Shown here one piece after another: positions 25,883 to 34,094 of a stretch of DNA of 64,000 bases. Both the position numbers and the translations under genes were made by a program. How positions within the stretch are numbered: the first letter of the stretch is position 1; every line of letters begins with the position of its first letter. Source of the DNA: JANJTY01 sp038257155 (GTDB lineage Bacteria > Pseudomonadota > Gammaproteobacteria > Xanthomonadales > Xanthomonadaceae). The notes beneath the pieces are model-generated. The model saw only the letters and a list, made by a program, of their open reading frames with translations, ran no database searches and was not told the DNA's origin. The stretch covers positions 4,686 to 68,685 of the forward strand of contig JBBSJP010000023.1 of the NCBI GenBank assembly GCA_038257155.1. The letters are read 5' to 3'.

Positions 25883-26875
25883 TCAGAGTAAATATCCTGG
25901 AATCGCCTCGGCAATCAGTTCGATCGAGCGCAGTCGCGCAGGGTGCTCGTAGACGTCGGAGACGATCATCAGTTCGTCGACACCCGTTTCAGCGACGAAG
26001 GCCTGCAGTCCTGCGCGCACGGTGTCCACGGATCCGATAACGGAACGCGCCAGCATGTTCATGGCCTGCGCCTTCTCATGCGGCGACCAGTAGGTCTCGA
26101 TATCGTCGATGGGCGGCTTGCTCAGGCCACGTTGCCCGCTGAGAAGGTCGGCAAAGGCCATCTGCTGCGTGGTCCACAGCCGCCGCGCCTCGGCGTCGGT
26201 GTCGGCCGCGATGACGTTGACGCCTGCCATCGCGTAGGGCCGATCAAGCTGCTCTGAGGGCCTGAAGCGGCTGCGGTAGATGTCGAGCGCCTGCATCAGC
26301 ATCGCCGGCGCGAAATGCGATGCAAAGGCGTAAGGCAGGCCGAGTTCGGCCGCCAGTCTTGCGCCGGAACCGCTCGATCCCAGTATCCACAGCGGCACCT
26401 TGGTGCCGGCCGCCGGCACCGCGATGATGCGCTGGTCGGGGCTGGCGGGCGCGAGAAATGCCTGGAGTTCGAGCACGTCCTGCGGGAAGTGGTCCGACGC
26501 GTCGGCAGCCCGCCGCATCGCCCGCACCGCCAGCTGATCGGTGCCAGGCGCACGGCCGAGGCCAAGATCGATACGTCCCGGATAGAGTCGCTCCAGCGTG
26601 CCGAACTGCTCGGCGACGATGTAAGGCGCGTGGTTTGGCAACATGATGCCGCCGGCGCCCACCCGGATCGTGCGAGTGCCGCCGGCGATGAAACCGATGA
26701 CTATCGACGTGGCAGCGCTGGCAACGCCCTCCATGTTGTGGTGCTCCGCCACCCACAGGCGGCGGTAGCCCCACTGCTCCGCGTGGACGGCAAGGTCTCG
26801 CGCATTGCTGAGCGCCGTCGCAGCATTGGTGTCTTGCGTAACGCGGACAAGTTCGAGTATCGACAACGTTGTCAT
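25883..26875 (-). CDS. LLM-class flavin-dependent oxidoreductase
   Basis: 330 residues from the ATG at 26875, which gives the family start (MTTLSILELVRV). An earlier in-frame Met (about 12 residues upstream) is possible. Bacterial-luciferase-like TIM barrel motifs: YRRLWVAEHHNMEGVASAAT, TIRVGAGGIMLPNHAPYIVA, EQFGTLERLYPGRIDLGLGR. This is the common YhbW-type monooxygenase that uses reduced FMN. The FMN reductase gene 113 bp upstream on the same strand could supply the flavin, so the two form a plausible pair. Substrate unknown. Confidence 0.92.
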   Translation of the reverse strand: MTTLSILELVRVTQDTNAATALSNARDLAVHAEQWGYRRLWVAEHHNMEGVASAATSIVIGFIAGGTRTIRVGAGGIMLPNHAPYIVAEQFGTLERLYPGRIDLGLGRAPGTDQLAVRAMRRAADASDHFPQDVLELQAFLAPASPDQRIIAVPAAGTKVPLWILGSSGSGARLAAELGLPYAFASHFAPAMLMQALDIYRSRFRPSEQLDRPYAMAGVNVIAADTDAEARRLWTTQQMAFADLLSGQRGLSKPPIDDIETYWSPHEKAQAMNMLARSVIGSVDTVRAGLQAFVAETGVDELMIVSDVYEHPARLRSIELIAEAIPGYLL

Positions 26876-26988
26876 TTCACTTCGTGCCTGAGGTGGTGCC
26901 ATAGGGGTCGATCCGTCAGCGACATCGTCGTCAGCCCTCACCTCGCAGGGTGGGCATTGACCCACCGCTGCACCGCGTCGAACGCGAC

Positions 26989-27561
26989 TCAACCGCCACG
27001 CGGCAACACCGTCAACATCCGCTGCACAAACGCGGAGTACGCCTTCATGTATTTGCCAAGGAACTCCGCCGTGCTGTCCTTGGAAATATTGCCCTCGTTG
27101 TCGATCAAGCCGGGAGTGAGCTGGACATAGGCCTCTACATCGTTCATCAGTGGCGCATTGCAGTAGCAAAGGATGCCGCGCAGGTGCTGCTGAGCCACGG
27201 CTGTGCCGATGGCCCCCGGTGACGTACCGATGACCCCGGACGGCTTGTTCGTGAACGCATTCTTCCCATAGGGACGGCTGGCCCAATCGATCGCATTCTT
27301 CAACGCGCCGGGGATCGAGCGGTTGTACTCGGGGGTGACGAACAGCAGCGCGTCGACGTCGGCAATCTGCTGTTTGAAGCGCCGACCGGCTTCCGGGTAG
27401 TCGCTGTCGTAGTCGTAGCTGTACAGCGGCAGGTCGCGGATGGGGATCTCCTGCAGCTTCAGTTCCGGCGGGGCGACCTTCGCCAGCGCAAGCGCCAACT
27501 TCCGGTTGATCGATGCCTTGGCGAGGCTGCCTACGATGTAGCCAACGGTGAATGTGTTCAT
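26989..27561 (-). CDS. NADPH-dependent FMN reductase
   Basis: 190 residues, flavodoxin-like. FMN-binding GSLAKASINRKLA near the start, and TPEYNRSIPGALKNAIDWAS (about 79-98) is the signature of the NADPH:FMN reductase / chromate and azo reductase family. GGAGG sits 7 bases before the ATG. Cytoplasmic, transferring hydride from NADPH to FMN or quinones. It lies directly upstream of the LLM oxidoreductase on the same strand and may feed it reduced flavin. Confidence 0.93.
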   Translation of the reverse strand: MNTFTVGYIVGSLAKASINRKLALALAKVAPPELKLQEIPIRDLPLYSYDYDSDYPEAGRRFKQQIADVDALLFVTPEYNRSIPGALKNAIDWASRPYGKNAFTNKPSGVIGTSPGAIGTAVAQQHLRGILCYCNAPLMNDVEAYVQLTPGLIDNEGNISKDSTAEFLGKYMKAYSAFVQRMLTVLPRGG

Positions 27562-27811
27562 CGAAAACCTCCAGGTTGCTTGGAAACGCTAGACACTTGA
27601 GTGAATCGGCTGCTGACTGTAGGGCGATCTGAAAGCAACAGCCCTTGCGGAGTTGCCCATAGCCTGGCGCAATAGCTCCCGAGTATTCATTACACCAAGT
27701 GTCGACCACAGTTCGGTTCGGCGCCCCACGCAGTGGGAAAGGGAACAGGTCGCTGACAGGGTAGCTTCGACTGAATGGAGATTCGCCCCACCCGTAACCA
27801 GAAGCGCCCTT

Positions 27812-27906
27812 GGAGGGCGGACCTTGATCCGCCGTCGCGCCAAAGTTCGGACAGCGAAGCCGTCCCACTCCAGGTTCCGGCAGCGGCGCATCAAGATGCG
27901 CCCTCC
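27812..27906. repeat. Paired-hairpin dispersed element (copy A2)
   Basis: Same layout as the element at 23635: GGAGGGCGGACCTTGATCCG at the left end and GGCGCATCAAGATGCGCC then CTCC at the right, with a degenerate 55-bp centre (GAAGCCGT is shared). Confidence 0.85.
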
Positions 27907-27934
27907 AGCAGCGATCGCCGCACCCCTGTGGAGC

Positions 27935-27973
27935 TTTCAGCACGCCGTTGGCGTTCCGCTGTCGCGGAGCAAA
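27935..27973. repeat. GACAGCGGAACGCC-type dispersed repeat
   Basis: On the minus strand this reads GCTCCGCGACAGCGGAACGC then CAACGGCGTGCTGAAAGCTC. Near-identical copies on the plus strand lie at about 32613-32655 and 33520-33561. It contains the dyads CCGCGACAGCGG and AACGCCAACGGCGT. Confidence 0.75.
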
Positions 27974-27979
27974 CAAGTG

Positions 27980-28312
27980 CGAGAAGCCCAGAGATCCCGT
28001 TTTCATCTAATTGAGACCACAAGAAAGAAGCGGTTGAGCTTCTTCTAAGGGAAGCACATGCATCTTTTTGAACCCGTTCGTGGTGAGGAGCGTGGATCGA
28101 GACCGAAGGTCGAGGCCGCGCGTCTCGAACCACCGGCGAAAGGTGGTTCGAGACGCCCTCTCGATCGCGCTGCGCGCGCCTCGACAGCTCCTCACCACGA
28201 ACGGGTAGGTAATAGTTGAGGGTATGGGCTGTTAGAAGCCCAGAGATCCCGATTTCCAACTTCTTGAGACCAAGAAAAACAACTGGTTAGCTTATGTTTG
28301 ATGGAAGCGCAC
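27980..28312. repeat. Imperfect direct repeats (~75 bp) flanking a palindrome
   Basis: GAAGCCCAGAGATCCCG, then GAGACCA, AAGAAA, GGTT and GCTT, occurs at about 27980-28057 and again at 28234-28312 with small changes. The large palindrome 28073-28206 lies between them. The arrangement fits insertion of the palindrome with later divergence, or duplication of the host sequence. Confidence 0.7.
28073..28206. repeat. Long imperfect palindrome (copy B1)
   Basis: Ends are CCCGTTCGTGGTGAGGAGC and GCTCCTCACCACGAACGGG, with inner arms GCGTCTCGAACCACC / GGTGGTTCGAGACGC. The whole 134 bp can fold into one long stem. A related element lies at 51563-51727. No coding capacity, so it is a non-autonomous, REP- or MITE-like element. 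Confidence 0.85.
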
Positions 28313-28559
28313 CCTGTGCGCGACCGGGATCTCCGGGCTCGCATTGGATTGGCGGTGTGCTGACGCTCTGCGGTCGCCGACAGGGTCAGCTCCTACACGG
28401 GAAACATGGCCTTTGGCAATTTGATGCGACCCAATGATCGAATCAAAGCCCGCCGTACCGCCCAACTGATACGGTAAATATTCGCTGATTCTGCTGCTGT
28501 TCTGCACAGTATGCCGCGCGCAGAATGATCGCCATGACCGGTCCCATCCTCTTCCCGGC

Positions 28560-29978
28560 GTGAACCTCTACCGCCAATACGCCAGCGAGATCGCGGCGAT
28601 GATCGCTGCAGGCCAGCTGCAACCGGGTGATCGCCTGCCTTCGGTGCGCGAGGCGCGGGCGCGGCGGGGCATCAGTGCCTCGACCGTCTTCCAGGCATAC
28701 CAATTGCTCGAGCGCGACGGCCTTGTGGTTGCCAGGCCGCAGTCGGGGTTCTACGTGAACCTGCCGCTCGCCGAACGCTCGGCAACGCCGGCCGCCGCCT
28801 CCGATGAACTCGCTTCCGAGGTGCAGGTCAGCGAACTGGTCTTCCACGTGCTGAACAAGCTGCGGTCGCGTTCTGTCGCCCCCTTGGGCTCTGCCTTTCC
28901 GGGGCCCGAACTCTTTCCCTTGGGCAAGCTGGCGCGCGCCGCCTCCGCCGGGCTGGTGGCGATGGATCCGGGCACGGTCGTAGAACATCTCTCGCCGGGC
29001 TATCCGCGGCTGATCGAACAGATCGAGCTGCGCTACCGCATGGACGGCATTGCCTTGGCGCCTGACGAAATCGTCGTCACCAACGGCGCGCTTGAGGCGC
29101 TGAACGCTGCCCTGCAGCTGACTACCAAACCAGGTGACACCGTGGTGGTGGAATCGCCGACCTTCTATGCGGCCTTGCAGGCAATCGAACGGCTTGGCCT
29201 GAAGGCGCTTTCACTGCCGACTTCGCCGGTGACAGGACTCGATCTGGACGCGCTGGAAATGGTGCTCACGCGCGAGCCCGTCGGCGCGTGCTGGCTGATG
29301 CCGAATTTCCAGAACCCGACTGGCGCGCTGATGCCGGACACGAACAGGCGCGACCTGGTCGCGCTGCTTGCCCGGCACAACGTTCCCCTGATCGAGGACG
29401 ACGTCTACGGCGAGCTCTTCTTCGGCACGGCGCGGCCCAAACCGGCCAAGGCGTTTGACCGCAAGGGGCTGGTGCTGCACTGCTCGTCGTTCTCCAAGAC
29501 GCTGGCGCCTGGCTACCGCGTGGGCTGGGTGGCCGCTGGCCGATATGCACAGGCCGTTCAACGTCACACCCTGATGACGACCATGTCGGCATCAATGCCC
29601 GCGCAGATGGCACTGACCCAGTTCCTGCAGCTGGGCGGCTACGAGCGCCACCTGCGCCGTTTGCGCGGCGCCCTGCATGCGCGCATGGCGAACGCATCCG
29701 CAGTGATCGAGGCCGCATTCCCAAAGGGCACACGCGTGTCCCGACCGCGCGGCGGCTACTTCCTGTGGGTCGAACTGCCGCGCGCGCTCGATGCGATGGC
29801 ACTGCACGCGCTGGCACTGAAAGCAGGAATCGGCATCGCTCCGGGACATCTCTTCTCACCCGACACGCGCTTCTCGCAATACCTGCGCATCAACACCGGG
29901 CATGAAGGAAGCATCGTGCTGCCCGCACTGCGAAAGCTCGGCGAACTCGCCAACGAACTGGATGGAAACCCCGCATGA
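28560..29978 (+). CDS. MocR-type GntR regulator with aminotransferase domain
   Basis: 472 residues from a GTG at 28560, which gives the family start (NLYRQYASEIAAMIAAGQL). N-terminal GntR winged helix (LQPGDRLPSVREARARRG, STVFQAYQLLERDGLV) is joined to a fold-type I aminotransferase domain with the PLP lysine in HCSSFSKTLAPGYRVGW (about residue 316) and EDDVYGELFF. MocR proteins are PLP-dependent regulators, for example of pyridoxine, GABA or taurine genes. Target here unknown. The next gene starts inside its stop (ATGA), so the small membrane protein is translationally coupled. Confidence 0.93.
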   Translation: MNLYRQYASEIAAMIAAGQLQPGDRLPSVREARARRGISASTVFQAYQLLERDGLVVARPQSGFYVNLPLAERSATPAAASDELASEVQVSELVFHVLNKLRSRSVAPLGSAFPGPELFPLGKLARAASAGLVAMDPGTVVEHLSPGYPRLIEQIELRYRMDGIALAPDEIVVTNGALEALNAALQLTTKPGDTVVVESPTFYAALQAIERLGLKALSLPTSPVTGLDLDALEMVLTREPVGACWLMPNFQNPTGALMPDTNRRDLVALLARHNVPLIEDDVYGELFFGTARPKPAKAFDRKGLVLHCSSFSKTLAPGYRVGWVAAGRYAQAVQRHTLMTTMSASMPAQMALTQFLQLGGYERHLRRLRGALHARMANASAVIEAAFPKGTRVSRPRGGYFLWVELPRALDAMALHALALKAGIGIAPGHLFSPDTRFSQYLRINTGHEGSIVLPALRKLGELANELDGNPA

Positions 29979-30181
29979 AAATCCTCGCAATCGTCGCCTT
30001 CCTCGTCGTGATCATCTACAACCTGGGCGCCGGTCTTTACTACATGTATGCCGACAAGGGCGGCAGCGACCGCATGGTCAAGGCACTCACCCGCCGCATA
30101 GCGCTCTCCGTGGCGCTGATCCTTTTGGTCGTGCTGGGCATTGCGACAGGCGTGGTTGTGCCACACGGTGTGTTGGGCTAG
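29975..30181 (+). CDS. DUF2909 twin-transmembrane small protein
   Basis: 68 residues with two helices: ILAIVAFLVVIIYNLGAGLY and ALSVALILLVVLGIATGVVV, joined by the loop YADKGGSDRMVKALTRRI. The loop and overall length match the DUF2909 twin-TM family, usually found near cytochrome oxidase assembly genes. Here it overlaps the MocR gene by 4 bp and is followed 3 bp later by another small membrane protein. Function unknown; inner membrane. Confidence 0.87.
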   Translation: MKILAIVAFLVVIIYNLGAGLYYMYADKGGSDRMVKALTRRIALSVALILLVVLGIATGVVVPHGVLG

Positions 30182-30184
30182 GCC

Positions 30185-30496
30185 ATGAATGCCGCTGTCG
30201 CTCCCCACCTGGCCCTGATCCTGTTCCTGCCCTGGTACGCCGTGCTCGCATGGCTGTTCTGGCGTGCGATGGCGAGCGGCGCGAACGCGCGGCGCAAGCT
30301 GGCTGTCCTCGCATTCATCGCGTTCGCATTCCTCGCCGCAGCTGTGGCTGGTGTATGGGCCCACGACAACGCCGATACGTCGGTTGGAGCGCTGTGGAAG
30401 CAGCTGTTTGCCAGTTCGGTTGGGTATGGCGCGTTCTTGTCGGGCTTGCTTGCGGGATTTGTTGCGCTGCGGCGGTTGAAGGCTACGACGAAGTGA
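30185..30496 (+). CDS. Small membrane protein of unknown function
   Basis: 103 residues with three hydrophobic helices (LALILFLPWYAVLAWLFW, LAVLAFIAFAFLAAAVAGVW, VGYGAFLSGLLAGFVAL) and a basic C-terminus. Three bases separate it from the DUF2909 gene, making a probable MocR-DUF2909-membrane-protein operon. I do not recognise the family. The 220 bp after it contain no obvious gene. Confidence 0.7.
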   Translation: MNAAVAPHLALILFLPWYAVLAWLFWRAMASGANARRKLAVLAFIAFAFLAAAVAGVWAHDNADTSVGALWKQLFASSVGYGAFLSGLLAGFVALRRLKATTK

Positions 30497-30716
30497 TGGT
30501 CGTACCAGCTGGGAGGCCTCGCTGAAGCAGACCTCGGCACTTGGCAATCGATCAGGGGGCATCGGGGTAGGGGCGCTTTCGACCCAAGACGGGTGCGCCC
30601 AGGCTGGTCATCCAGTTCCGATGCGGGCTGATCGAGTGGCGCGCCCAGGCTTCGATGGCATTGCATGCCCAAAACCATGCAGACTGCGCGCCATTCTTGA
30701 TGACCCGGAGTACCAC

Positions 30717-31214
30717 ATGCCAAGACTGCTTGGTCTTTTGCTGGCCCTGCTGCTCGCTTCCTGTTCTTCCGGGCCAGATCTGCAGATTCCCGAGGGCGTG
30801 GTGAAGTTCGAACTTTACGAGATGGTGACCACCATCAATCCCCTGTGGGATCCGGTGGAGCGGGCAGTGACTGACGTCCGCTTGCTGGCGGGACGCAGGG
30901 TCTCGGAAGACCGCTATGAGTTCGACGCGGAGTACGAAGTGCTGAGCATCACCACGCGCGAACCGATCAGCGCGACCGAAGTGCAGCGTATGGCTGATTC
31001 AATGCGCAGCCAGGGCCGCGAGCCGGAGTGGAAGCGCATGGAAGCACAGCGCAAAGCCGCCGAGCAGTACCTGGCCGAGCGCGTCGGCGACATGAAGCCC
31101 GGCGAGAAGCGTTGGTTTCGCGACACGTTCGTGCTGGTCCGCCGAGGCGAGCATTGGATACCGGGACCACCGTTCGATCCAGCAGCCCCCGGCGGCGCCG
31201 CAACGACGCCCTGA
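30717..31214 (+). CDS. Lipoprotein of unknown function
   Basis: 165 residues from the ATG at 30717, with GGAG 7 bases upstream. The signal peptide LLGLLLALLLASCSSG has a clear lipobox (LASC, Cys16). The mature part is acidic and basic mixed, with EYEVLSITTREPISATEV and a C-terminal MKPGEKRWFRDTFVLVRRGE, and ends in a Pro/Ala-rich tail. Probably an envelope lipoprotein. No family recognised. The longer frame from 30621 would hide the lipobox. Confidence 0.78.
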   Translation: MPRLLGLLLALLLASCSSGPDLQIPEGVVKFELYEMVTTINPLWDPVERAVTDVRLLAGRRVSEDRYEFDAEYEVLSITTREPISATEVQRMADSMRSQGREPEWKRMEAQRKAAEQYLAERVGDMKPGEKRWFRDTFVLVRRGEHWIPGPPFDPAAPGGAATTP

Positions 31215-31274
31215 TTAGCGGCACTATCGGGGGTAGGGCAGGGTAGTCGCCCCACCCCCGTCTAACGCGCTCCT

Positions 31275-31367
31275 GGAGGGCGGATCTTGATCCGCCACTG
31301 CGGCAATGCTCGGCACGAAGCCGTTCCGCTCCAGCCTCCAGCAGCGGCGCATCAAGATGCGCCCTCC
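31275..31367. repeat. Paired-hairpin dispersed element (copy A3)
   Basis: GGAGGGCGGATCTTGATCCG at the left and GGCGCATCAAGATGCGCC then CTCC at the right, 93 bp in total. Nearly the same as the copy at 23635. It lies just downstream of the lipoprotein gene and of the abiEi-like gene, so it may act as a shared terminator. Confidence 0.87.
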
Positions 31368-31461
31368 AATGGCATCAACCTTCGAGCAGCTGCCCGACCG
31401 CGGTGATCACCCGTTGCTGGCTGGCTCGAGGCGGGCACATTGGACAGCCCGCCCTTGCCGG

Positions 31462-32070
31462 TCATGCAACAAGTGCCTCTACGTAGGGCCGCATCACCGC
31501 CTGCACGCGGCAGGCCTGCGCCATTAGGTGAAGTTCGTCCAGCGTGAAGCGACGTTCACGCCAGCCTTCGCGCAGCGCTTCAAGTGCCACGTCCAGCCCG
31601 ATGCGATGACGGAACTTGAAACAGTCCGCCACCGTCTTCGCCACCGAGTACACGCGGATTTCTCCGCCTGGGCCAGCATGCCGTTCCACACCCTCGGTGA
31701 ACGACGCACCGGAAAGGTACACCGCGCGGATCACGGGATAGCCCGCCGCCGGTGGTCGCGCGCCCTTGGGCAGCGCCAGCCACACCGCGGCGGGCGCCTG
31801 GGTGGTTATGCGGTGGAACAGCAGGGCGGTGAGCAGGCAGAGCACGCCTCTGGGATGCTGGTGCAGAGCGAGTGTCCAGCCGTCCGCCTCGGAAACATCG
31901 TCTGCTCTGGCGTAAACGCCGCGACGAAGTCGAACGATCTCGCCCTCCTGCATCAACTGCTTCAGCGCCCGAAACAGCGTGGCGCGCGACAGACCAGAAT
32001 CGACCAGGTCGCTGGTCGCGATCTGGCCCCGGCGCTGAAGTGCTCGGCGCAGAATCCGGAGAGCGTCCAT
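31462..32070 (-). CDS. AbiEi-type antitoxin/transcriptional repressor, no toxin partner
   Basis: 202 residues from the ATG at 32070. N-terminal winged helix (ALQRRGQIATSDLVDSGLSR, LMQEGEIVRLRRGVYA) and the AbiEi-like C-terminal domain (AAGYPVIRAVYLSG, VYSVAKTVADCFKFRHRIGL). In type IV toxin-antitoxin systems AbiEi represses the operon and counters the nucleotidyltransferase AbiEii. No AbiEii gene follows here: the downstream sequence is a repeat element. It is therefore an orphan antitoxin or a stand-alone repressor. A 7-6-7 inverted repeat 14 bp upstream of the ATG is a likely self-binding site. Confidence 0.88.
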   Translation of the reverse strand: MDALRILRRALQRRGQIATSDLVDSGLSRATLFRALKQLMQEGEIVRLRRGVYARADDVSEADGWTLALHQHPRGVLCLLTALLFHRITTQAPAAVWLALPKGARPPAAGYPVIRAVYLSGASFTEGVERHAGPGGEIRVYSVAKTVADCFKFRHRIGLDVALEALREGWRERRFTLDELHLMAQACRVQAVMRPYVEALVA

Positions 32071-32083
32071 GAAACGTTTTGTC

Positions 32084-32103
32084 GTTACTTGTTGGTAAGT
32101 AAC
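32084..32103. promoter_or_regulatory. Inverted-repeat operator candidate upstream of abiEi-like gene
   Basis: GTTACTT-6 bp-AAGTAAC, a perfect 7-bp inverted repeat ending 14 bp before the start codon. AbiEi proteins are known to bind inverted repeats in their own promoters, so autorepression is the natural reading. Confidence 0.6.
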
Positions 32104-32303
32104 GCCGATAGTCTCACCAAGTGGCCCTGTTCGCAATGGAAAGGAATCCGCGCGCTGGCACCGGGTCGACCTCGATTCCCCAAGCCCTTGCTTGGTGGTT
32201 CCTGGGTGTGGCGGAGACACCTGGGTAATCCGGCCTGTGCTTGACCTGCATCAGCGTCGCCAACGTCGCCCCGCAGCACACTCCTCATCCAACCACTGGA
32301 TGC

Positions 32304-32555
32304 ATGGATAAGCACATGGAGTTCCGAATTGCCACGGGCACGCACGACGTCGATCTTGCCGCAGTTGAGAATGCCCTGCTGGCGGCAGATCCCGCAGCGC
32401 TGGTCGACATCAATCAGGCGACCAGCATGCTGCGAATCTCGACATCCCTGAGCGCCGGCGAACTGGCCAAAGCGGTCGGCCAGGCGGGCCTGCCAACCTC
32501 GCCAGAAAGCATCTTCCAGCTGCAATCGGAATGCTGCGGCGGCTGCGGCGGGTAG
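32304..32555 (+). CDS. Small HMA-like protein with C-terminal CCGGCGG
   Basis: About 83 residues. A beta-alpha-beta pattern (MEFRIATG, LAAVENALLAADPAALVDIN, LRISTSLSAGELAKAVGQAG) resembles the heavy-metal-associated fold without the N-terminal CxxC. The protein ends in SECCGGCGG, which could bind metal. Starts: ATG at 32304 or 32316, both with weak ribosome binding sites. Inferred role in metal binding; no transporter neighbour supports it. Confidence 0.65.
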   Translation: MDKHMEFRIATGTHDVDLAAVENALLAADPAALVDINQATSMLRISTSLSAGELAKAVGQAGLPTSPESIFQLQSECCGGCGG

Positions 32556-32672
32556 GGCGGCAGGAAGCAAATCTGCAGACGTTTCCCCGTCAGCATCCTC
32601 ACACAACCCCTGGTTGCTCCGCGACAGCGGAACGCCAACGGCGTGCTGAAAGCTCCTGCACTGTGCGAGTGG

Positions 32673-33080
32673 TCAAACGGCTGCCACGCCCACGCCAGCG
32701 AGGCGGGCGGCCTCGGCGAGTGCGGCGTCTTGGGTCGCTATCGGCAGTTGTCGTCGCAGGGCAAGATCCAGATAGGCAGCGTCGTAACTGGACAGGTCAT
32801 ATCGCAGCGCCAGCGCAAGCACATTGGCTGCGTCCGGAGGATCCGGGTCAATGTCAATTGGAAGCATCTGTAACTGCGCGATTGCTTCCTGCGCCTGCTG
32901 AGCGTTCATCCGGCCGCGCTTGCAGGCAGTGCGCAGGACGTTCGTGTACTCCAATCGCAGCAGCGCAGGCGCCACGGCGCGCTCTTGCTGCAACCGTTTG
33001 GCGATGGCGTCGCTGTAGGGCGAGCTCTGATTGGCCAGGAACCAGCCGCAGACAACAGAATTGTCCAGTACCAAGGCCAT
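32673..33080 (-). CDS. vapC: PIN-domain toxin (VapC family)
   Basis: 135 residues from the ATG at 33080. PIN ribonuclease acids are all present: D6 (LVLDNSV), E44 (RLEYTN), D100 (YDAAYLDLA) and D118 (ATQDAAL). VapC toxins cleave tRNA or rRNA when freed from their antitoxin. The start overlaps the antitoxin stop by one base (TGATG), so the pair is translationally coupled. Length is normal for the family, and nothing indicates decay. Confidence 0.95.
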   Translation of the reverse strand: MALVLDNSVVCGWFLANQSSPYSDAIAKRLQQERAVAPALLRLEYTNVLRTACKRGRMNAQQAQEAIAQLQMLPIDIDPDPPDAANVLALALRYDLSSYDAAYLDLALRRQLPIATQDAALAEAARLAGVGVAAV

Positions 33081-33328
33081 CAGGAAAGGCCATCGCGCGC
33101 GATGGCCTTGAGATCGCCTTCCAGACTCACTTGGCTGCGCAGCAAGCCGAGCTGGCGAAAGGCTTCTGATACGCGGGCGCGCTGTGCAGTGGCATCTACC
33201 GCGCCAGCCGCAACCAGGCGCACTACCGGTTTGCCGCGCCGGGTGACGGCAATCTCTTCGCCCGCCTCGACCCGGGCGATGAGCTCGGAGAGGCGGTTCT
33301 TGGCTTCGGCGACTGGGATGTTTATCAC
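33080..33328 (-). CDS. Phd/YefM-type antitoxin partner of VapC
   Basis: 82 residues. The start MINIPVAEAKNRLSELIARV and ITRRGKPVVRL-like segment (EIAVTRRGKPVVRLV) are typical of Phd/YefM antitoxins. The N-terminal half binds DNA and represses the operon; the C-terminal tail would neutralise the PIN toxin. A palindrome lies 20-31 bp upstream. Confidence 0.93.
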   Translation of the reverse strand: MINIPVAEAKNRLSELIARVEAGEEIAVTRRGKPVVRLVAAGAVDATAQRARVSEAFRQLGLLRSQVSLEGDLKAIARDGLS

Positions 33329-33347
33329 GTCTAGACTCCGGTACGTA

Positions 33348-33359
33348 ATAGCTAGCTAT
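33348..33359. promoter_or_regulatory. Palindromic operator candidate for vapBC
   Basis: ATAGCTAGCTAT, a perfect 12-bp palindrome upstream of the antitoxin start, set between two GGTAC words. Phd/YefM-type antitoxins bind short palindromes at their promoters. Confidence 0.5.
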
Positions 33360-33763
33360 CATTGTGGTACTTGTTGCTCGTAAGTCAAGGGCCAGCGTTG
33401 GGGCGTCACCTTGCATCAGTGCAAAGCCAGCTCTACTGGGGCAGGGATGTTGATGAATCGGTGCTGCTGCCTAGCGTGGCGGTCGCGGTAATCAGCGTCA
33501 CTGGGCTAATCGCACCGGTTAGCTCCGCGACAGCGGAACACCATCGGCGTGCTGAAAGTCCTACATGGATCGCGCAGGTGTTGAAGCCCCCGCAGCCAGG
33601 TAGGAGCCGACGTGTCGGCGACCGCAGCCCATGGCCCGCCACAACTCCTTCCACCACCGCGTCAACCCCGCTCTTGGAGGGCGCTGCTCCTGCGGCGCCG
33701 CTCTCCATCAATCCAAGCGCAGCCGCGCAGGAGCACGGCCCTCCAATGGCCAGAGCATCCACG

Positions 33764-33822
33764 CGCCAGCTCCTGCATCGCCTGCCACGCCTTTGCCAGC
33801 TTCGGCGCCGACAGCCAGCCCC
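33764..33822 (+). pseudogene. Fragment copy of the cytochrome gene heme-motif region
   Basis: Matches 35088-35145 of the intact cytochrome gene with only a few changes (shared GCTCCTGCATCGCCTGCCAC). It encodes ASSCIACHAFASFGADSQP against ASSCIACHAYASFGANGQP. No start, no reading frame before it, and it is followed by a repeat. A duplicated remnant. Confidence 0.85.
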
Positions 33823-33838
33823 AATACCGCCGCCACAC

Positions 33839-33897
33839 TCATCCGTTCGTCCTGAGCGTAGGCCCGCAGGGCCGAAGTCGAAGGACCCAGTCGTTCG
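33839..33897. repeat. CGTTCGTCCTGAGCG...GTCGAAGGAC repeat
   Basis: CCGTTCGTCCTGAGCGTAGG, then GCCGAAGTCGAAGGACC and GTCGTTCG, an imperfect hairpin of a type widespread in proteobacteria. It follows the cytochrome remnant directly. Confidence 0.7.
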
Positions 33898-34094
33898 ACA
33901 AGCAGAACTCCCCCCACATCCCCGCACGTCTCCGCTCCATGGAGCCTGGATAAGCGCAGCGCATCCGGGACAAGCACGCGCAAGCACGAGTGCCCACATC
34001 GCAACGCAACTCAGTCCGAAAACCCCTGATCGAATCCCCCGCGCAAAACCGAGTAAGGAAACAAGCCCCATCCGAACGGGCCGGAGCCACACGA

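Larger units (their letters stand above)
27562..28559. other. Repeat-filled divergent intergenic region, no gene
   Basis: Nearly 1 kb between the divergent FMN reductase and MocR genes. It holds a paired-hairpin element (27812-27906), a GACAGCGGAAC-type repeat (27935-27973), a large palindrome (28073-28206) and two imperfect direct repeats on either side of that palindrome (27980-28057, 28234-28312). No coding frame has supporting features. Confidence 0.75.
32613..33561. repeat. GACAGCGGAACGCC-type repeat, two copies bracketing vapBC
   Basis: Copies at 32613-32655 and 33520-33561 (GCTCCGCGACAGCGGAACGC and GCTCCGCGACAGCGGAACAC, each continuing with CGTGCTGAAAG). They flank the vapBC pair in the same orientation. 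A third copy, inverted, is at 27935-27973. Only the two ends of the given span are repeat. Confidence 0.75.
33329..34094. other. Intergenic region with repeats and a gene remnant
   Basis: About 765 bp between the divergent antitoxin and cytochrome genes. Contents: an operator-like palindrome (33348-33359), a GACAGCGGAAC repeat (33520), a GGAGGGC...GCCCTCC inverted pair (about 33675-33745), a copy of part of the cytochrome 3' end (33764-33822) and a CGTTCGTCCTGAGCG element (33839-33897). No intact gene. Confidence 0.7.

Noticed and set aside
27812..31367. Insertion sequences at the repeat elements
   Set aside because: Elements are under 200 bp, have no transposase frame and no clear target duplication. 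At most non-autonomous elements.
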